In this document: one piece after another, positions 25,139 through 33,415 of the stretch
Layout: every line of letters begins with the position of its first letter
How positions within the stretch are numbered: the first letter of the stretch is position 1
DNA from: Nocardioides sp.
GTDB taxonomy: Bacteria > Actinomycetota > Actinomycetes > Propionibacteriales > Nocardioidaceae
DNA length: 64,000 nucleotides
Direction of reading: 5' to 3'
Assembly: GCF_030150155.1 (NCBI RefSeq)
Contig: NZ_JASLGR010000058.1
Location: 4,705 to 68,704, forward strand
Notes under the pieces: model-generated
What the model was told of the DNA's origin: nothing
Database searches by the model: none
Seen by the model: the letters and a program-made list of their open reading frames with translations, nothing else
Translations under genes and position numbers: made by a program

Positions 25139-26842
25139 TCAGGCCAGGTGCGGGCGCTGCTCCATCGAGTCCAGCAGGTGCTCGACCTGGCGGAAGGTGT
25201 CGGAGCTGTAGGCCCCGATGCTGCGCTCGGCGACCAGGGCGTTGCGCATCGCGTCGAGGTAGCGCTGCTGCAGGACGGCGAGCTGGTCCCGGTTGGCCTT
25301 GGTCGACTGGGTGCCGGCGGTGAGGCGGGGGATGACCCGCTCCTTCATCGCCTTGATCACCAGCGGGTCGATCGGCTCGCCGTCGATGTCCTGCTCGGCC
25401 AGCGGGCCGAGCTCGTCAATCGCCTCCTCGCCGATGCTGCGCATCAGGGCGGCCAGGGAGCTGCGCTTCTCCTGGGCGGTGGCCATCCGCAGGTCCAGGC
25501 GGGAGATCAGGGCGGGCAGGGTGAGTCCGAAGATCACCAGGGTCACCAGGGCGACGAAGAAGGCTGCCACCACGACGGTGGCGCGGTGGGGTGCGTCGGC
25601 CGGGATGGTCTGGGCGGCCGCGACCGTGACGACGCCGCGCATCCCCGCCCAGCCGAGCACCAGGTAGCCGCGGGCGGTGAGCGGCTCGCGCTGCTCGAAG
25701 TCCATGTCGGCCCGGCCCCGGGCCAGCCGGCGGCGGGCCCATTCGACCCGGTTGATCTCGCGGGTGTCGGCGGGCTCCAGGGCGTCCAGGTGCTCCTCGA
25801 ACGCGGCATAGCGGGCGCGGGTCTCGGCGTACCGATTCCCTGGGGTGAAGCGGGCGCGCAGGGCCGGCCACGCCAATCCGAGCATCCGCAGGCCGATCAG
25901 CATCGCGACCACGATCGCGACCAGGCCGATCAGCTCCGAGGTCGAGGCGTCCTTCTGGGCGGTGGTGATCATGTCGGAGAGCTGGTAGCCCACCAGCAGG
26001 AAGACGGCGCTCTCCAGGATGAAGTTGATCGTCGTCCAGTTGGTCGACTGGGTGTGCCGGTCGCGGGCGCTGAGCCGCTTGCTGCCCAGCGAGCCGCTGA
26101 CGATGCCGGCCGCGACGACGGCGAGCACGCCGGAGGAGTGCACCTCCTCGGCGGGGAAGTAGGCCAGGAACGGGACCGCGAACGAGATCGTGGTGTTGAG
26201 CACCGGGTCGTCGAGCCGCTCGCGCAGCAGCACGCTCAGGTATCCGATCACGACGCCGATCACCAGGGCGCCGAGGACGGCCCAGCCGAAGTCGACGACG
26301 GTGTGGCCGAAGCTGAACGCACTGGTCGCCGAGAGGCCGGCGACGGCGGTGCGCAGCATCACCAGGGCCGATGCGTCGTTGACCAGGCTCTCGCCCTCCA
26401 GCACCGACATCAGGCGCGGCGGCAGGCCGACGCGGTGGCCGATCGCGGTCGCGGCGACGGCGTCGGTCGGGCTCACCACCGCACCGAGCGCGACCCCGAG
26501 GGCGAACGGGATGCCGGGGTAGACCAGGTGGACGACGAAGCCGATCAGCAGCGCGGAGATGATCACCATCCCGACCGAGAGCCAGCCGATCAGGGTGAGG
26601 TTGCGGCGCAGGTCGTGTACCGGCAGCTGGACCGCTGAGGCGTAGAGCAGCGGTGGCAGTACGCCGGCCAGGATCAGCTCCGGCTCGAGGTGGATGGCCG
26701 GGGTGCCGGGCACGTAGCTCGCCCCGACGCCGAGGGCGACGAGCAGGAGCGGTGTCGCGATGTTGGTCCGCCGCGCGAAGACCGAGGCGGCGATCATGAT
26801 GCCCAGGGCAGCGGCGGCGATGAACAGGAATTCGCGCTCCAT
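25139..26842 (-). CDS. Na+/H+ antiporter, CPA1/NhaP family
   Basis: A 567-residue transporter with about 12 spans in the first 400 residues. Ion-site motifs are ALGAVVSPTDAVAATAIGHRVGLPPRL and LEGESLVNDASALVMLRTAVAG, followed by VLVGYQL-like sequence and GWAGMRGVVTVAAAQTIP. A cytoplasmic tail of about 130 residues ends the protein. It exchanges Na+ (or K+) for protons and should serve pH and salt balance. ATG 26842 is chosen because the following sequence starts the first membrane helix; ATG 26914 in the same frame is an alternative with a hydrophilic extension. Confidence 0.9.
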   Translation of the reverse strand: MEREFLFIAAAALGIMIAASVFARRTNIATPLLLVALGVGASYVPGTPAIHLEPELILAGVLPPLLYASAVQLPVHDLRRNLTLIGWLSVGMVIISALLIGFVVHLVYPGIPFALGVALGAVVSPTDAVAATAIGHRVGLPPRLMSVLEGESLVNDASALVMLRTAVAGLSATSAFSFGHTVVDFGWAVLGALVIGVVIGYLSVLLRERLDDPVLNTTISFAVPFLAYFPAEEVHSSGVLAVVAAGIVSGSLGSKRLSARDRHTQSTNWTTINFILESAVFLLVGYQLSDMITTAQKDASTSELIGLVAIVVAMLIGLRMLGLAWPALRARFTPGNRYAETRARYAAFEEHLDALEPADTREINRVEWARRRLARGRADMDFEQREPLTARGYLVLGWAGMRGVVTVAAAQTIPADAPHRATVVVAAFFVALVTLVIFGLTLPALISRLDLRMATAQEKRSSLAALMRSIGEEAIDELGPLAEQDIDGEPIDPLVIKAMKERVIPRLTAGTQSTKANRDQLAVLQQRYLDAMRNALVAERSIGAYSSDTFRQVEHLLDSMEQRPHLA

Positions 26843-26913
26843 AGCCTCGATCTTTTCATGGACGCCCTGGCCCACCGGGACCCGGCGATGCGGCTCCCAC
26901 CCGGCAATGAACA

Positions 26914-26920
26914 TAGAATA
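26914..26920. promoter_or_regulatory. Divergent promoter between antiporter and MFS genes
   Basis: TAGAAT (26914-26919, plus) ends six bases before GTG 26926 of the MFS gene. The overlapping minus-strand hexamer TATTCT (26920-26915) could serve the antiporter with a leader of about 65 bases. Confidence 0.6.
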
Positions 26921-26925
26921 CCTAT

Positions 26926-28341
26926 GTGAATGCGTCGCCTCGGATCGTGCCGGTACTGGTCTATGCAGCGTTGTCGACCGCGATCGTCTCCTCGCTCGGC
27001 ATGCTGTTGGTGCCCTCGATCGCCGACGGCATGGACGTCTCGGTGAGCACCGCCCAGTGGATGCTCACCATCAACCTGCTCGCCGGAGCGGTCGCCACCC
27101 CGGTGATGGGGCGGCTCAGCGACGGCCCGCACCAGAAGCGGCTGCTGCTGGTCTCGCTGGTGATCGTGCTCGCCGGCTGCATCATCGCCGCCCTGGCGCC
27201 CACGTTCTGGGTCTTCCTGCTCGGCCGGGCGATGCAGGGGCTGACCTACGGGATCGTCTCGGTGACGATCTCGCTGGCCCGGCGCTACGTCGCCCCGGCC
27301 CACCGCCAGAGCGCGATCTCCAGCCTCTCGGTCACCGTCGCCTCCGGCATCGGCGTCGGCTACCCGCTGACCGGCGTGATCTCGGGGACCACCAGCTACC
27401 GGGCCGCGTTCTGGTTCGCAGCCCTCTTCGTCGTGACGGCCATCGTCGTGGTCGTGCGCGGCATCCCGACCGACGACCCCGACGCCGCCCCGCAGCACCC
27501 CTTCGACCTGCCCGGCGCGAGTCTGCTCGGGATCGGCCTTGGTGCGCTGCTGCTGGGGCTGAGCGAGGGGGAGCACTGGGGCTGGGGCTCGGTCACCTTC
27601 GCTGCCGTGATGGTCGGCGCGATCGTCGTACTCGCGGCGTGGGTGGCCCTGGAGCTGCGCAGCACCCATCCGCTGATCAACCTGCGGGTGATGTCACGCC
27701 CGGACGTCGTGCTGGCCAACAGCACGGCGATCGCGCTCGGGGGAGCGCTCTACATCGGCCTCTCGGTCGGCAGTCTGGTCGCCCAGGCCCCGGCCTCGAC
27801 CGGCTACGGCCTGGCGATGCCGGTGCTGTGGGCAGGCTTCGTGATCGCGCCGCTGTCGATCGGCAGCTTCGCCGCCAACCGGATCGTGCGCCGGCTCTCG
27901 GCCCGGATCGACCTGGCCACCCTGCTCCCGATCGGGGCCGGGCTGATGACGGTCGCCGCCGCGCTGCTCTGGCTCGCGCACAGCCACCTGATCGAGCTGC
28001 TGGTCGGGATGTTGCTCTTCGGCTTCGGGATGGGCTCCAGCTATGCGGCGATGCCGGCACTGATCGCCCGCTCGGTCGCGGCCGAGGAGCTGGGCAGCTC
28101 CGTGAGCTTCAACCAGGTGCTGCGTACGGTCGGCAGCTCCTTCGGTACGGCGATCTCCGCGGCCGTCCTGGCAGCCCATGCCGGTCCGCTCGGCGAGCCG
28201 ACGGATGCCGGCATCGACGGCACCTTCGCCGTCAGTGCCGGGGTGTGCGTGCTGATCTTCGCGGTGCTGGCGGCCCACACCGTGGTGAGCCGCCGCGCCG
28301 AGGTCAGCGTGCGGTCAGGATCAGCGGTCCGTCAGCAGTGA
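26926..28341 (+). CDS. Major facilitator superfamily transporter (DHA2-like drug exporter)
   Basis: A 471-residue membrane protein with twelve or more spans, the MFS motif A-like GRLSDGPHQKRLLLVS between TM2 and TM3, LGRAMQGLTYG in TM4, and SSLSVTVASGIGVGYPLTGVI in TM5 (the proline/glycine-rich antiporter motif C). These fit proton-driven export of small hydrophobic compounds; the substrate is unknown. GTG start is fixed by the leaderless promoter. Its last 38 bases overlap the 3' end of map, which is encoded on the other strand. Confidence 0.88.
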   Translation: MNASPRIVPVLVYAALSTAIVSSLGMLLVPSIADGMDVSVSTAQWMLTINLLAGAVATPVMGRLSDGPHQKRLLLVSLVIVLAGCIIAALAPTFWVFLLGRAMQGLTYGIVSVTISLARRYVAPAHRQSAISSLSVTVASGIGVGYPLTGVISGTTSYRAAFWFAALFVVTAIVVVVRGIPTDDPDAAPQHPFDLPGASLLGIGLGALLLGLSEGEHWGWGSVTFAAVMVGAIVVLAAWVALELRSTHPLINLRVMSRPDVVLANSTAIALGGALYIGLSVGSLVAQAPASTGYGLAMPVLWAGFVIAPLSIGSFAANRIVRRLSARIDLATLLPIGAGLMTVAAALLWLAHSHLIELLVGMLLFGFGMGSSYAAMPALIARSVAAEELGSSVSFNQVLRTVGSSFGTAISAAVLAAHAGPLGEPTDAGIDGTFAVSAGVCVLIFAVLAAHTVVSRRAEVSVRSGSAVRQQ

Positions 28342-29068
28342 TCGCGACGGTGTGCTCCATATGGGCGCCGCGCGAGCCGTCGGTGGACTTGATCGTCCAG
28401 CCGTCGGGGTCGATGAAGATCTCGTCGGTGGTGTGCAGGAACCACGGCTCGATCGCGATCACCAGGCCGGGCTCGAGCTTGTAGCCGCGACCGGGCTTGC
28501 CGGCGTTGGCGATGTGCGGCTCGCCGTGCATGGTGCGGCCGACGCCGTGACCACCGAACTGCGTGTTCACCTTGAGGCCGTTGCGCTTGGCGACGACCTC
28601 GATCGCGTGGCTGATGTCGCCGACCCGGTTGCCGACCTTCGCCGCGGCGATGCCGGCCTCCAGGGCCTGGGTGGTGACGTCGATCAGCTGCAGGTCCTTC
28701 GGGTCGGCGTTGCCGACCACGACGGACAGGGCGGAGTCGGAGACCCAGCCGTCGACACTGGCGGCGAAGTCGACGCTGAGCAGGTCGCCGTCGGCCAGGG
28801 TGTAGTCGTGCGGCAGGCCGTGCAGCACAGCGTCGTTGACGCTGGTGCACAGCACGTAGCCGAACGGCATCGCGCCGAAGCTCGGGTGGTAGTCGATGTA
28901 GCACGACTCCGCGCCACGGTCCTTGATCATCTGGTGCGCCAGGGCGTCGAGCTCGAGCAGGTTGACGCCGACGGCGGCCTTCTCCTTCAGCGCCGTCAGG
29001 ACGTCGGCGACGAAGCGGCCAGCGGGCTTCATCTGTTCCAGCTGGGTGGGCGTACGCAGTTCGATCAC
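28304..29068 (-). CDS. map: Methionine aminopeptidase, type I
   Basis: Removes the initiator methionine from nascent proteins. The 254-residue enzyme has the metal ligands of the family in order: D in LLSVDFAAS, D in VSDSALSVV, H in GGHGVGRTMHGEPHIAN, E in IAIEPWF and E in HMEHTVAIT. The protein begins directly at the catalytic domain without the SH3-binding N-terminal extension found in one mycobacterial paralogue. GTG 29068 is leaderless (TAGGCT six bases upstream). Confidence 0.93.
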   Translation of the reverse strand: MIELRTPTQLEQMKPAGRFVADVLTALKEKAAVGVNLLELDALAHQMIKDRGAESCYIDYHPSFGAMPFGYVLCTSVNDAVLHGLPHDYTLADGDLLSVDFAASVDGWVSDSALSVVVGNADPKDLQLIDVTTQALEAGIAAAKVGNRVGDISHAIEVVAKRNGLKVNTQFGGHGVGRTMHGEPHIANAGKPGRGYKLEPGLVIAIEPWFLHTTDEIFIDPDGWTIKSTDGSRGAHMEHTVAITADGPLILTAR

Positions 29069-29074
29069 GACCCC

Positions 29075-29091
29075 AGCCTACGTTCTAGGCT
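29075..29091. promoter_or_regulatory. Divergent leaderless promoters, map and GH6 gene
   Basis: AGCCTA (29075-29080) is minus-strand TAGGCT, six bases before the map GTG at 29068. TAGGCT (29086-29091) is plus-strand, six bases before the GH6 GTG at 29098. The two identical -10 hexamers face outwards across five bases. Confidence 0.7.
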
Positions 29092-29097
29092 AGGCCG

Positions 29098-30033
29098 GTG
29101 GCGCGATGGACCCCTGGACGACGACGGAGCGCTCTGGCAGTGCTGGCACTGGTCCTGGCGACCATCACCACGACGCTGAGCGTCACCGGTGCCGAGGCTC
29201 GCCCCACGCCGACGCGGTTGTACGCCGACGCCGCGACCGTCCAGGTCCCGGCGAGTGGTCCGTACGCCGCCTGGCGCACGGTCCCGCAGGCGTGGTGGCT
29301 GACCGAGTCGCTCTCCACCGCCACGGTGCGCTCGACGGTGGCGGCCTACCTGGACCGGGCGGCAGCGGCCAAGGCCCGTCCGGTGCTGGTGCTCTACGCC
29401 ATCCCCGGGCGCGACTGTGGCTCGTACTCCTCGGGTGGCTTCGCCGACGCGGCCGGCTACCGGGGCTGGATCGCGCAGGTCGCCGCCGCCCTCCAGGGCT
29501 CCTCGGCCCTGGTGGTGGTCGAGCCCGACGCGCTCGCCTCGGCGGGGAAGTGCGGCGGCTCCGGGCGGATCTCGCTGCTGCGCTGGGCCACCCGCAAGCT
29601 CGCTCGCAGCGGCGCCTGGATCTACCTCGACGCCGGCCACAGCAACTGGGAGAAGTCGACGGTGATGGTCTCCCGGCTGCGCGCGGCGGGGGTGCGGTGG
29701 GCACGCGGGGTGAGCCTCAACGTCTCCAACTACCGGTCCACGGCGGCCGAGAAGCGCTTCGGGGCGAGCGTGGTGCGCGGCCTGCGCGCCCGGGGGCTCA
29801 AGGGCAAGCGGTTCGTGATCGACACCTCGCGCAACGGTGCCATGCCCCGTTCCTCGGAGTGGTGCAACCCGACCTGGGCCCGACTCGGTGCCCGGCCGCG
29901 GCTGGTGCGTCACCGGGGTGCGCTGGACGGCTTCCTCTGGGTCAAGCACCCCGGCGAGTCCGACGGCACCTGCAACGGTGGCCCGGAGGCGGGGCGCTGG
30001 AGCGACCTGCTGGCCTCGCGCCTGGTCGCCTGA
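29098..30033 (+). CDS. Secreted glycoside hydrolase family 6 (endoglucanase/cellobiohydrolase)
   Basis: A 311-residue secreted protein: basic N-terminus, signal peptide (ALAVLALVLATITTTLSVTGAEA) and a GH6 domain with VLYAIPGRDCGSYSSGG, VVVEPDALA (catalytic-acid region), IYLDAGHSNW, VSLNVSNYRST, FVIDTSRNGA and FLWVKHPGESDGTC. The family hydrolyses beta-1,4-glucans with inversion. No carbohydrate-binding module or linker is attached, unlike most secreted cellulases, and no other cellulase lies nearby. It starts at a leaderless GTG, and its 3' end runs into a 22-bp tandem repeat. Confidence 0.9.
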   Translation: MARWTPGRRRSALAVLALVLATITTTLSVTGAEARPTPTRLYADAATVQVPASGPYAAWRTVPQAWWLTESLSTATVRSTVAAYLDRAAAAKARPVLVLYAIPGRDCGSYSSGGFADAAGYRGWIAQVAAALQGSSALVVVEPDALASAGKCGGSGRISLLRWATRKLARSGAWIYLDAGHSNWEKSTVMVSRLRAAGVRWARGVSLNVSNYRSTAAEKRFGASVVRGLRARGLKGKRFVIDTSRNGAMPRSSEWCNPTWARLGARPRLVRHRGALDGFLWVKHPGESDGTCNGGPEAGRWSDLLASRLVA

Positions 30034-30119
30034 CTTCCGGGTTCGCCACCCTCGACTTCCGGGTTCGCCACCCTCGACTTCCGGGTTACTCACCGTCGAG
30101 ATCCGGGTTCGCCACCTCC
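30032..30119. repeat. Four tandem copies of a 22-bp repeat
   Basis: Units start at 30032, 30054, 30076 and 30098, with consensus GACTTCCGGGTTCGCCACCCTC. Copies 1 and 2 are identical; copies 3 and 4 are diverged. The array fills the gap between the GH6 gene and the convergent sugar-kinase gene and continues into the last eleven codons of the kinase. Confidence 0.9.
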
Positions 30120-31027
30120 GCCGGGCTCGGCATCGCAGCCCCGGCGTGCGCGACGGTGAAGGCGGCGTTCGCTGCCGCACGGTCCAGCACCCGCTCCCAG
30201 GCCGGGGCGTCCAGCAGCGCGAGGTCGGTGCCGGCCACGGCGTGCAGCAGCCCGGCCATGAACGAGTCCCCGGCGCCGATGGTGTCCACGACCGTGGTGC
30301 GGTGCGCCGGACGGCGTACGTCGAGGGCGGACGTGATGGCCAGACACCCGTCCCCACCGAGGGTGACGACGACCGCACTCGCCCCGAGGCTCAGCAGATG
30401 GGCGGCGGACTCGTGCGGGGCCAGGCCGGGCCAGAGTGCGGCGAGGTCCTCGTCGGAGGCCTTCACCAGATCGGCCGTCGCAGCCAGCGCCTCCACCCGA
30501 GCCCGTACGTCGTCACCGGCGCCGGTCAGGGCCGGGCGCAGGTTCACGTCGTAGCTCACCAACGCCGCACCGCGGGCCGCCCCGGCCAGGTCGCGCACCC
30601 GACCCCAGTCCTCGCCGAGGATCGCGGAGACCGAGCCGACGTGGAGGACGGCGACGTCGCAGAGCCTGTCGATCTCGGCGGTGGTCAGGGGCGGCAGTGC
30701 GAAGGCGAGGTCGAACTCGTAGGTCGCCGACCCGTCGGCCGCCAGCGTCGCGAGCGCCGTCGAGGTCCGCCCGCTCGGGGTCGTGGAGACATCGAGGATC
30801 ACCCCGGCGCCCTGGAGGTGGTCGCGGAGCAGGGCGCCCGCGGCATCCTCCCCGAGCTGGGTGAGGAAGGTGGTCGGGTGGCCGAGCCGGGCCAGGCCGA
30901 GGGCGACGTTGGCGGGGCTGCCACCGGGTGTCTCGCGCAGCGTGCCCTCGGCACGACGTACCCGGTCGACGACGGCCTCGCCGACGACCGTGATGGCAGC
31001 AGGAAATCGGTCGCCGGGGGAGGTCAT
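30086..31027 (-). CDS. PfkB-family carbohydrate kinase (fructokinase-like)
   Basis: A 313-residue kinase with both PfkB signatures: GGSPANVALGLARLG near the N-terminus and VVDTIGAGDSFMAGLLHAVAG near the C-terminus, where the GAGD aspartate is the catalytic base. Sequence resembles fructokinase or ribokinase relatives; the sugar is not certain. ATG 31027 is chosen; TACCCT on the minus strand ends seven bases before it. The extreme C-terminus is encoded by the diverged end of the 22-bp repeat array. Confidence 0.88.
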   Translation of the reverse strand: MTSPGDRFPAAITVVGEAVVDRVRRAEGTLRETPGGSPANVALGLARLGHPTTFLTQLGEDAAGALLRDHLQGAGVILDVSTTPSGRTSTALATLAADGSATYEFDLAFALPPLTTAEIDRLCDVAVLHVGSVSAILGEDWGRVRDLAGAARGAALVSYDVNLRPALTGAGDDVRARVEALAATADLVKASDEDLAALWPGLAPHESAAHLLSLGASAVVVTLGGDGCLAITSALDVRRPAHRTTVVDTIGAGDSFMAGLLHAVAGTDLALLDAPAWERVLDRAAANAAFTVAHAGAAMPSPAEVANPDLDGE

Positions 31028-31033
31028 GGAGCC

Positions 31034-31040
31034 TAGGGTA
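31034..31040. promoter_or_regulatory. Shared divergent -10 element, sugar kinase and 31046 gene
   Basis: TAGGGT (31034-31039) ends six bases before GTG 31046. Minus-strand TACCCT (31040-31035) ends seven bases before the kinase ATG at 31027. The two hexamers overlap by five base pairs. Confidence 0.6.
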
Positions 31041-31045
31041 GGGAC

Positions 31046-31402
31046 GTGCTGGAGATCGCGCGCAGGACCAAACGGATGCCGCCACCGCAGCACGTGCTGT
31101 GGGCCGATCTGATGGAGCCGGCGCGGACCGGCAGCCGAGTGTGGCTGGAGCTGCGCCCGGGGGAGGTTCGGCCCCGGGTGCTGGAGTCCAGCGAGCCCGA
31201 GCTGGTGGTCTGGTCGACGTTGTGGGAGGACCGGCCCGAGGATCAGATCCGGCTCGACCTGAGGCCGTGGCGGGACGAGACCTCTCTCGGCTTCACCCTG
31301 CTCAGTCCTGAGCAGATCGAGGACGAGGTGGCCAGGAGGGGACTGGCGTACCGGATCAACCAGCTGCTCTACGCCGAGTTGCGCTACACCTACGGCCAGT
31401 AG
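31046..31402 (+). CDS. Uncharacterised protein, possibly SRPBCC-like
   Basis: A 118-residue soluble protein with GSRVWLELRPGEVRPRVLES, VVWSTLWEDRPEDQIRLDLRPW, GFTLLSPEQIEDEVARRGLAYRINQLLYAELRYTYGQ. The alternating strand pattern and the final long helix resemble small START/SRPBCC-like proteins, but I cannot assign it with confidence. It begins at a leaderless GTG and is transcribed away from the sugar kinase. Confidence 0.65.
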   Translation: MLEIARRTKRMPPPQHVLWADLMEPARTGSRVWLELRPGEVRPRVLESSEPELVVWSTLWEDRPEDQIRLDLRPWRDETSLGFTLLSPEQIEDEVARRGLAYRINQLLYAELRYTYGQ

Positions 31403-31513
31403 CGCGTCGCGCCGCCCAGCGCCGGCCGGATTGTTCGCAAATGATAAGAACCGCCGACAGTCTCACGCCAGCGACACAAGAATTTGTTGCTCATCCTCAG
31501 GCAGACTCGAGCT

Positions 31514-32737
31514 GTGACTGTCACCGAGCACATCGCCACGAGTCCGATCTCGCACCTGACGCGCGAGGACATCGAGGAGATCGGCCGCCGCCTCGATGCG
31601 ATCCGCGCCGAGGTGATGGAGTCGCGGGGCGCTGCGGACGCGGCGTACATCCGGCGCATCATCACGATCCAGCGCAACCTGGAGCTCGGCAGTCGCGCGG
31701 TGCTGCTGGGCAGCATCCTGCCGCCGCTGTGGCTGCTCGGCACCGCCGGCCTGAGCGTGTCGAAGATCCTGTCCAACATGGAGATCGGCCACAACATCCT
31801 GCACGGCCAGTGGGACTGGATGCGTGACCCGAAGATCCACTCCTCGACGTGGGAGTGGGACAACGCGTCCACCGCCGAGAGCTGGAAGCACAGCCACAAC
31901 CAGGTGCACCACACCTACACCAACATCATCGGCAAGGACAACGACCTCGGCTACGGCATCATGCGGGTCGACGACGGTCAGAAGTGGTACCCGATGTACC
32001 TCGTCCAGCCGCTGCTCAACTTCGTCAACATGCTGGTCTTCGAGTACGGCATCGCCGCCTACGACCTCGAGCTCGGCCGCAACCTGCGCATCCCGAAGGA
32101 GCAGCGCTCCGAGGAGTTCCGCGAGGGGGTGCGCCAGACCCTGGCGAAGATGCGGACCCAGGCGCTGCGTGACTACGTGCTGCACCCGTTGCTGTCAGGG
32201 CCCTCAGCGGTGCCGACGCTGCTGGCCAACGTCACCGCCAACGTGGTCCGCAACGTGTGGACCCACTCGGTGATCATGTGTGGACACTTCCCCGAGGGAG
32301 TCGCGGCGTACGACGTCGCCGAGCTGCCCACCGAGGAGACCCGCGGTGACTGGTACGTCCGCCAGATGCTCGGCTCGGCCAACATCTCCGGGTCCAAGCT
32401 GATGCACCTGATGACCGGCAACCTGTCGTTCCAGATCGAGCACCACCTCTGGCCCGACCTGCCCTCCAACCGGTACGCCGAGGTCGCGCCCAAGGTCCGC
32501 GAGCTCTTCGAGCAGTACGCCCTCGACTACCACTCCGCCTCGCTGCCCGCGCAGGTCTACAGCGCCTGGCACAAGATCGTGCGGCTCTCGCTGCCGAACA
32601 ACTGGATGGCCACGACCACGAAGAAGAACCTGCCCTCGCAGCTCAAGCTGCTCTACGGCATGGCCCGCGGTGGGCGGGCGACGCGGAAGAAGCTGCAGGC
32701 GAAGCTGGACGCGAAGGCGGCCCAGGCGCGCCTCTGA
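31514..32737 (+). CDS. Membrane fatty acid (acyl-CoA) desaturase
   Basis: A 407-residue integral membrane di-iron desaturase. The three histidine boxes are present: GHNILHGQWD, HSHNQVHHTYTN and FQIEHHLWPDLPSNRY, the last with the QxxHH form of front-end/linoleoyl-CoA-type enzymes, as in actinobacterial DesA3-like proteins. It would introduce a double bond into long acyl chains, helping adjust membrane fluidity, and needs an electron-transfer partner not found nearby. GTG 31514 is chosen; CAGACT lies six bases upstream, a weaker leaderless -10. Confidence 0.9.
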   Translation: MTVTEHIATSPISHLTREDIEEIGRRLDAIRAEVMESRGAADAAYIRRIITIQRNLELGSRAVLLGSILPPLWLLGTAGLSVSKILSNMEIGHNILHGQWDWMRDPKIHSSTWEWDNASTAESWKHSHNQVHHTYTNIIGKDNDLGYGIMRVDDGQKWYPMYLVQPLLNFVNMLVFEYGIAAYDLELGRNLRIPKEQRSEEFREGVRQTLAKMRTQALRDYVLHPLLSGPSAVPTLLANVTANVVRNVWTHSVIMCGHFPEGVAAYDVAELPTEETRGDWYVRQMLGSANISGSKLMHLMTGNLSFQIEHHLWPDLPSNRYAEVAPKVRELFEQYALDYHSASLPAQVYSAWHKIVRLSLPNNWMATTTKKNLPSQLKLLYGMARGGRATRKKLQAKLDAKAAQARL

Positions 32738-32750
32738 GCGGATCCGCTGA

Positions 32751-32764
32751 CAGGGGAAACCCTG
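32751..32764. terminator. Short GNRA-loop hairpin between desaturase and clpP
   Basis: CAGGG-GAAA-CCCTG forms a perfect 5-bp stem with a GAAA tetraloop 14 bases after the desaturase stop. It may end that transcript or act as an operator for clpP; no T-run follows. Confidence 0.4.
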
Positions 32765-32797
32765 GAACCGAGGCATGGCGCGAGCCACGGTGAACCC

Positions 32798-33415
32798 ATG
32801 ACCACCACACCCACCTCGCCCCTCGGGCCGATCGACGACCAGCTCACCCAACGCCTCCTGCACCAGCGGATCATCGTGCTGGGCCAGGAGGTCGACGATG
32901 CCATCGCGCACCGGCTCTGCGCTGCGTTGCTGCTGCTCAGCGCCGAGGACCCTCACCGCGACATCAGCCTGTACATCAACTCACCGGGCGGCTCCGTCTC
33001 GGCGGGCCTGGCCGTCTTCGACACCATGCGGCTGATCCCGAACGACGTCTCCACCCTCGGGATGGGGCTGGCCGCCAGCATGGGCCAGTTCCTGCTCACC
33101 GCCGGGACGCCCGGCAAGCGCTTCGTGCTGCCGCACGCCGAGGTGCTGCTGCACCAGGGCTCGGCCGGGATCGGCGGTACGGCGATCGACGTCGAGATCC
33201 AGGCGGCGCGGCTGGAGCGGATGAAGGACCTGATGATGCGCCTGACCGCGGAGCACAGCGGCCAGTCGTTCGAGACCGTCGAGCGCGATGCCCGACGGGA
33301 CAAGTGGTTCACCGCGACCGAGGCGGTGGACTACGGGCTGGCCGACGCCGTGCTGGCCGACCTGGCGTCGGTGACACCCGGCGGCGCCGAGATGGTGACC
33401 GGAGGGTTCCGATGA
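32798..33415 (+). CDS. clpP: ATP-dependent Clp protease proteolytic subunit (first of a pair)
   Basis: A 205-residue ClpP with the catalytic triad in place: S94 (LAASMGQFLL), H119 (VLLHQGSAG) and D168 (RRDKWFTATEAVDYG). The INSPGGSV oxyanion loop is present. It overlaps the second clpP by four bases. No clpX or trigger-factor gene is adjacent, so this is probably a second, conditionally expressed pair like Streptomyces clpP3-clpP4 rather than the housekeeping clpP1-clpP2. CACGGT lies six bases before the ATG. Confidence 0.92.
   Translation: MTTTPTSPLGPIDDQLTQRLLHQRIIVLGQEVDDAIAHRLCAALLLLSAEDPHRDISLYINSPGGSVSAGLAVFDTMRLIPNDVSTLGMGLAASMGQFLLTAGTPGKRFVLPHAEVLLHQGSAGIGGTAIDVEIQAARLERMKDLMMRLTAEHSGQSFETVERDARRDKWFTATEAVDYGLADAVLADLASVTPGGAEMVTGGFR

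Noticed and set aside
30032..30119. CRISPR array
   Set aside because: The 22-bp units are directly tandem with no spacers, and no cas genes are present.
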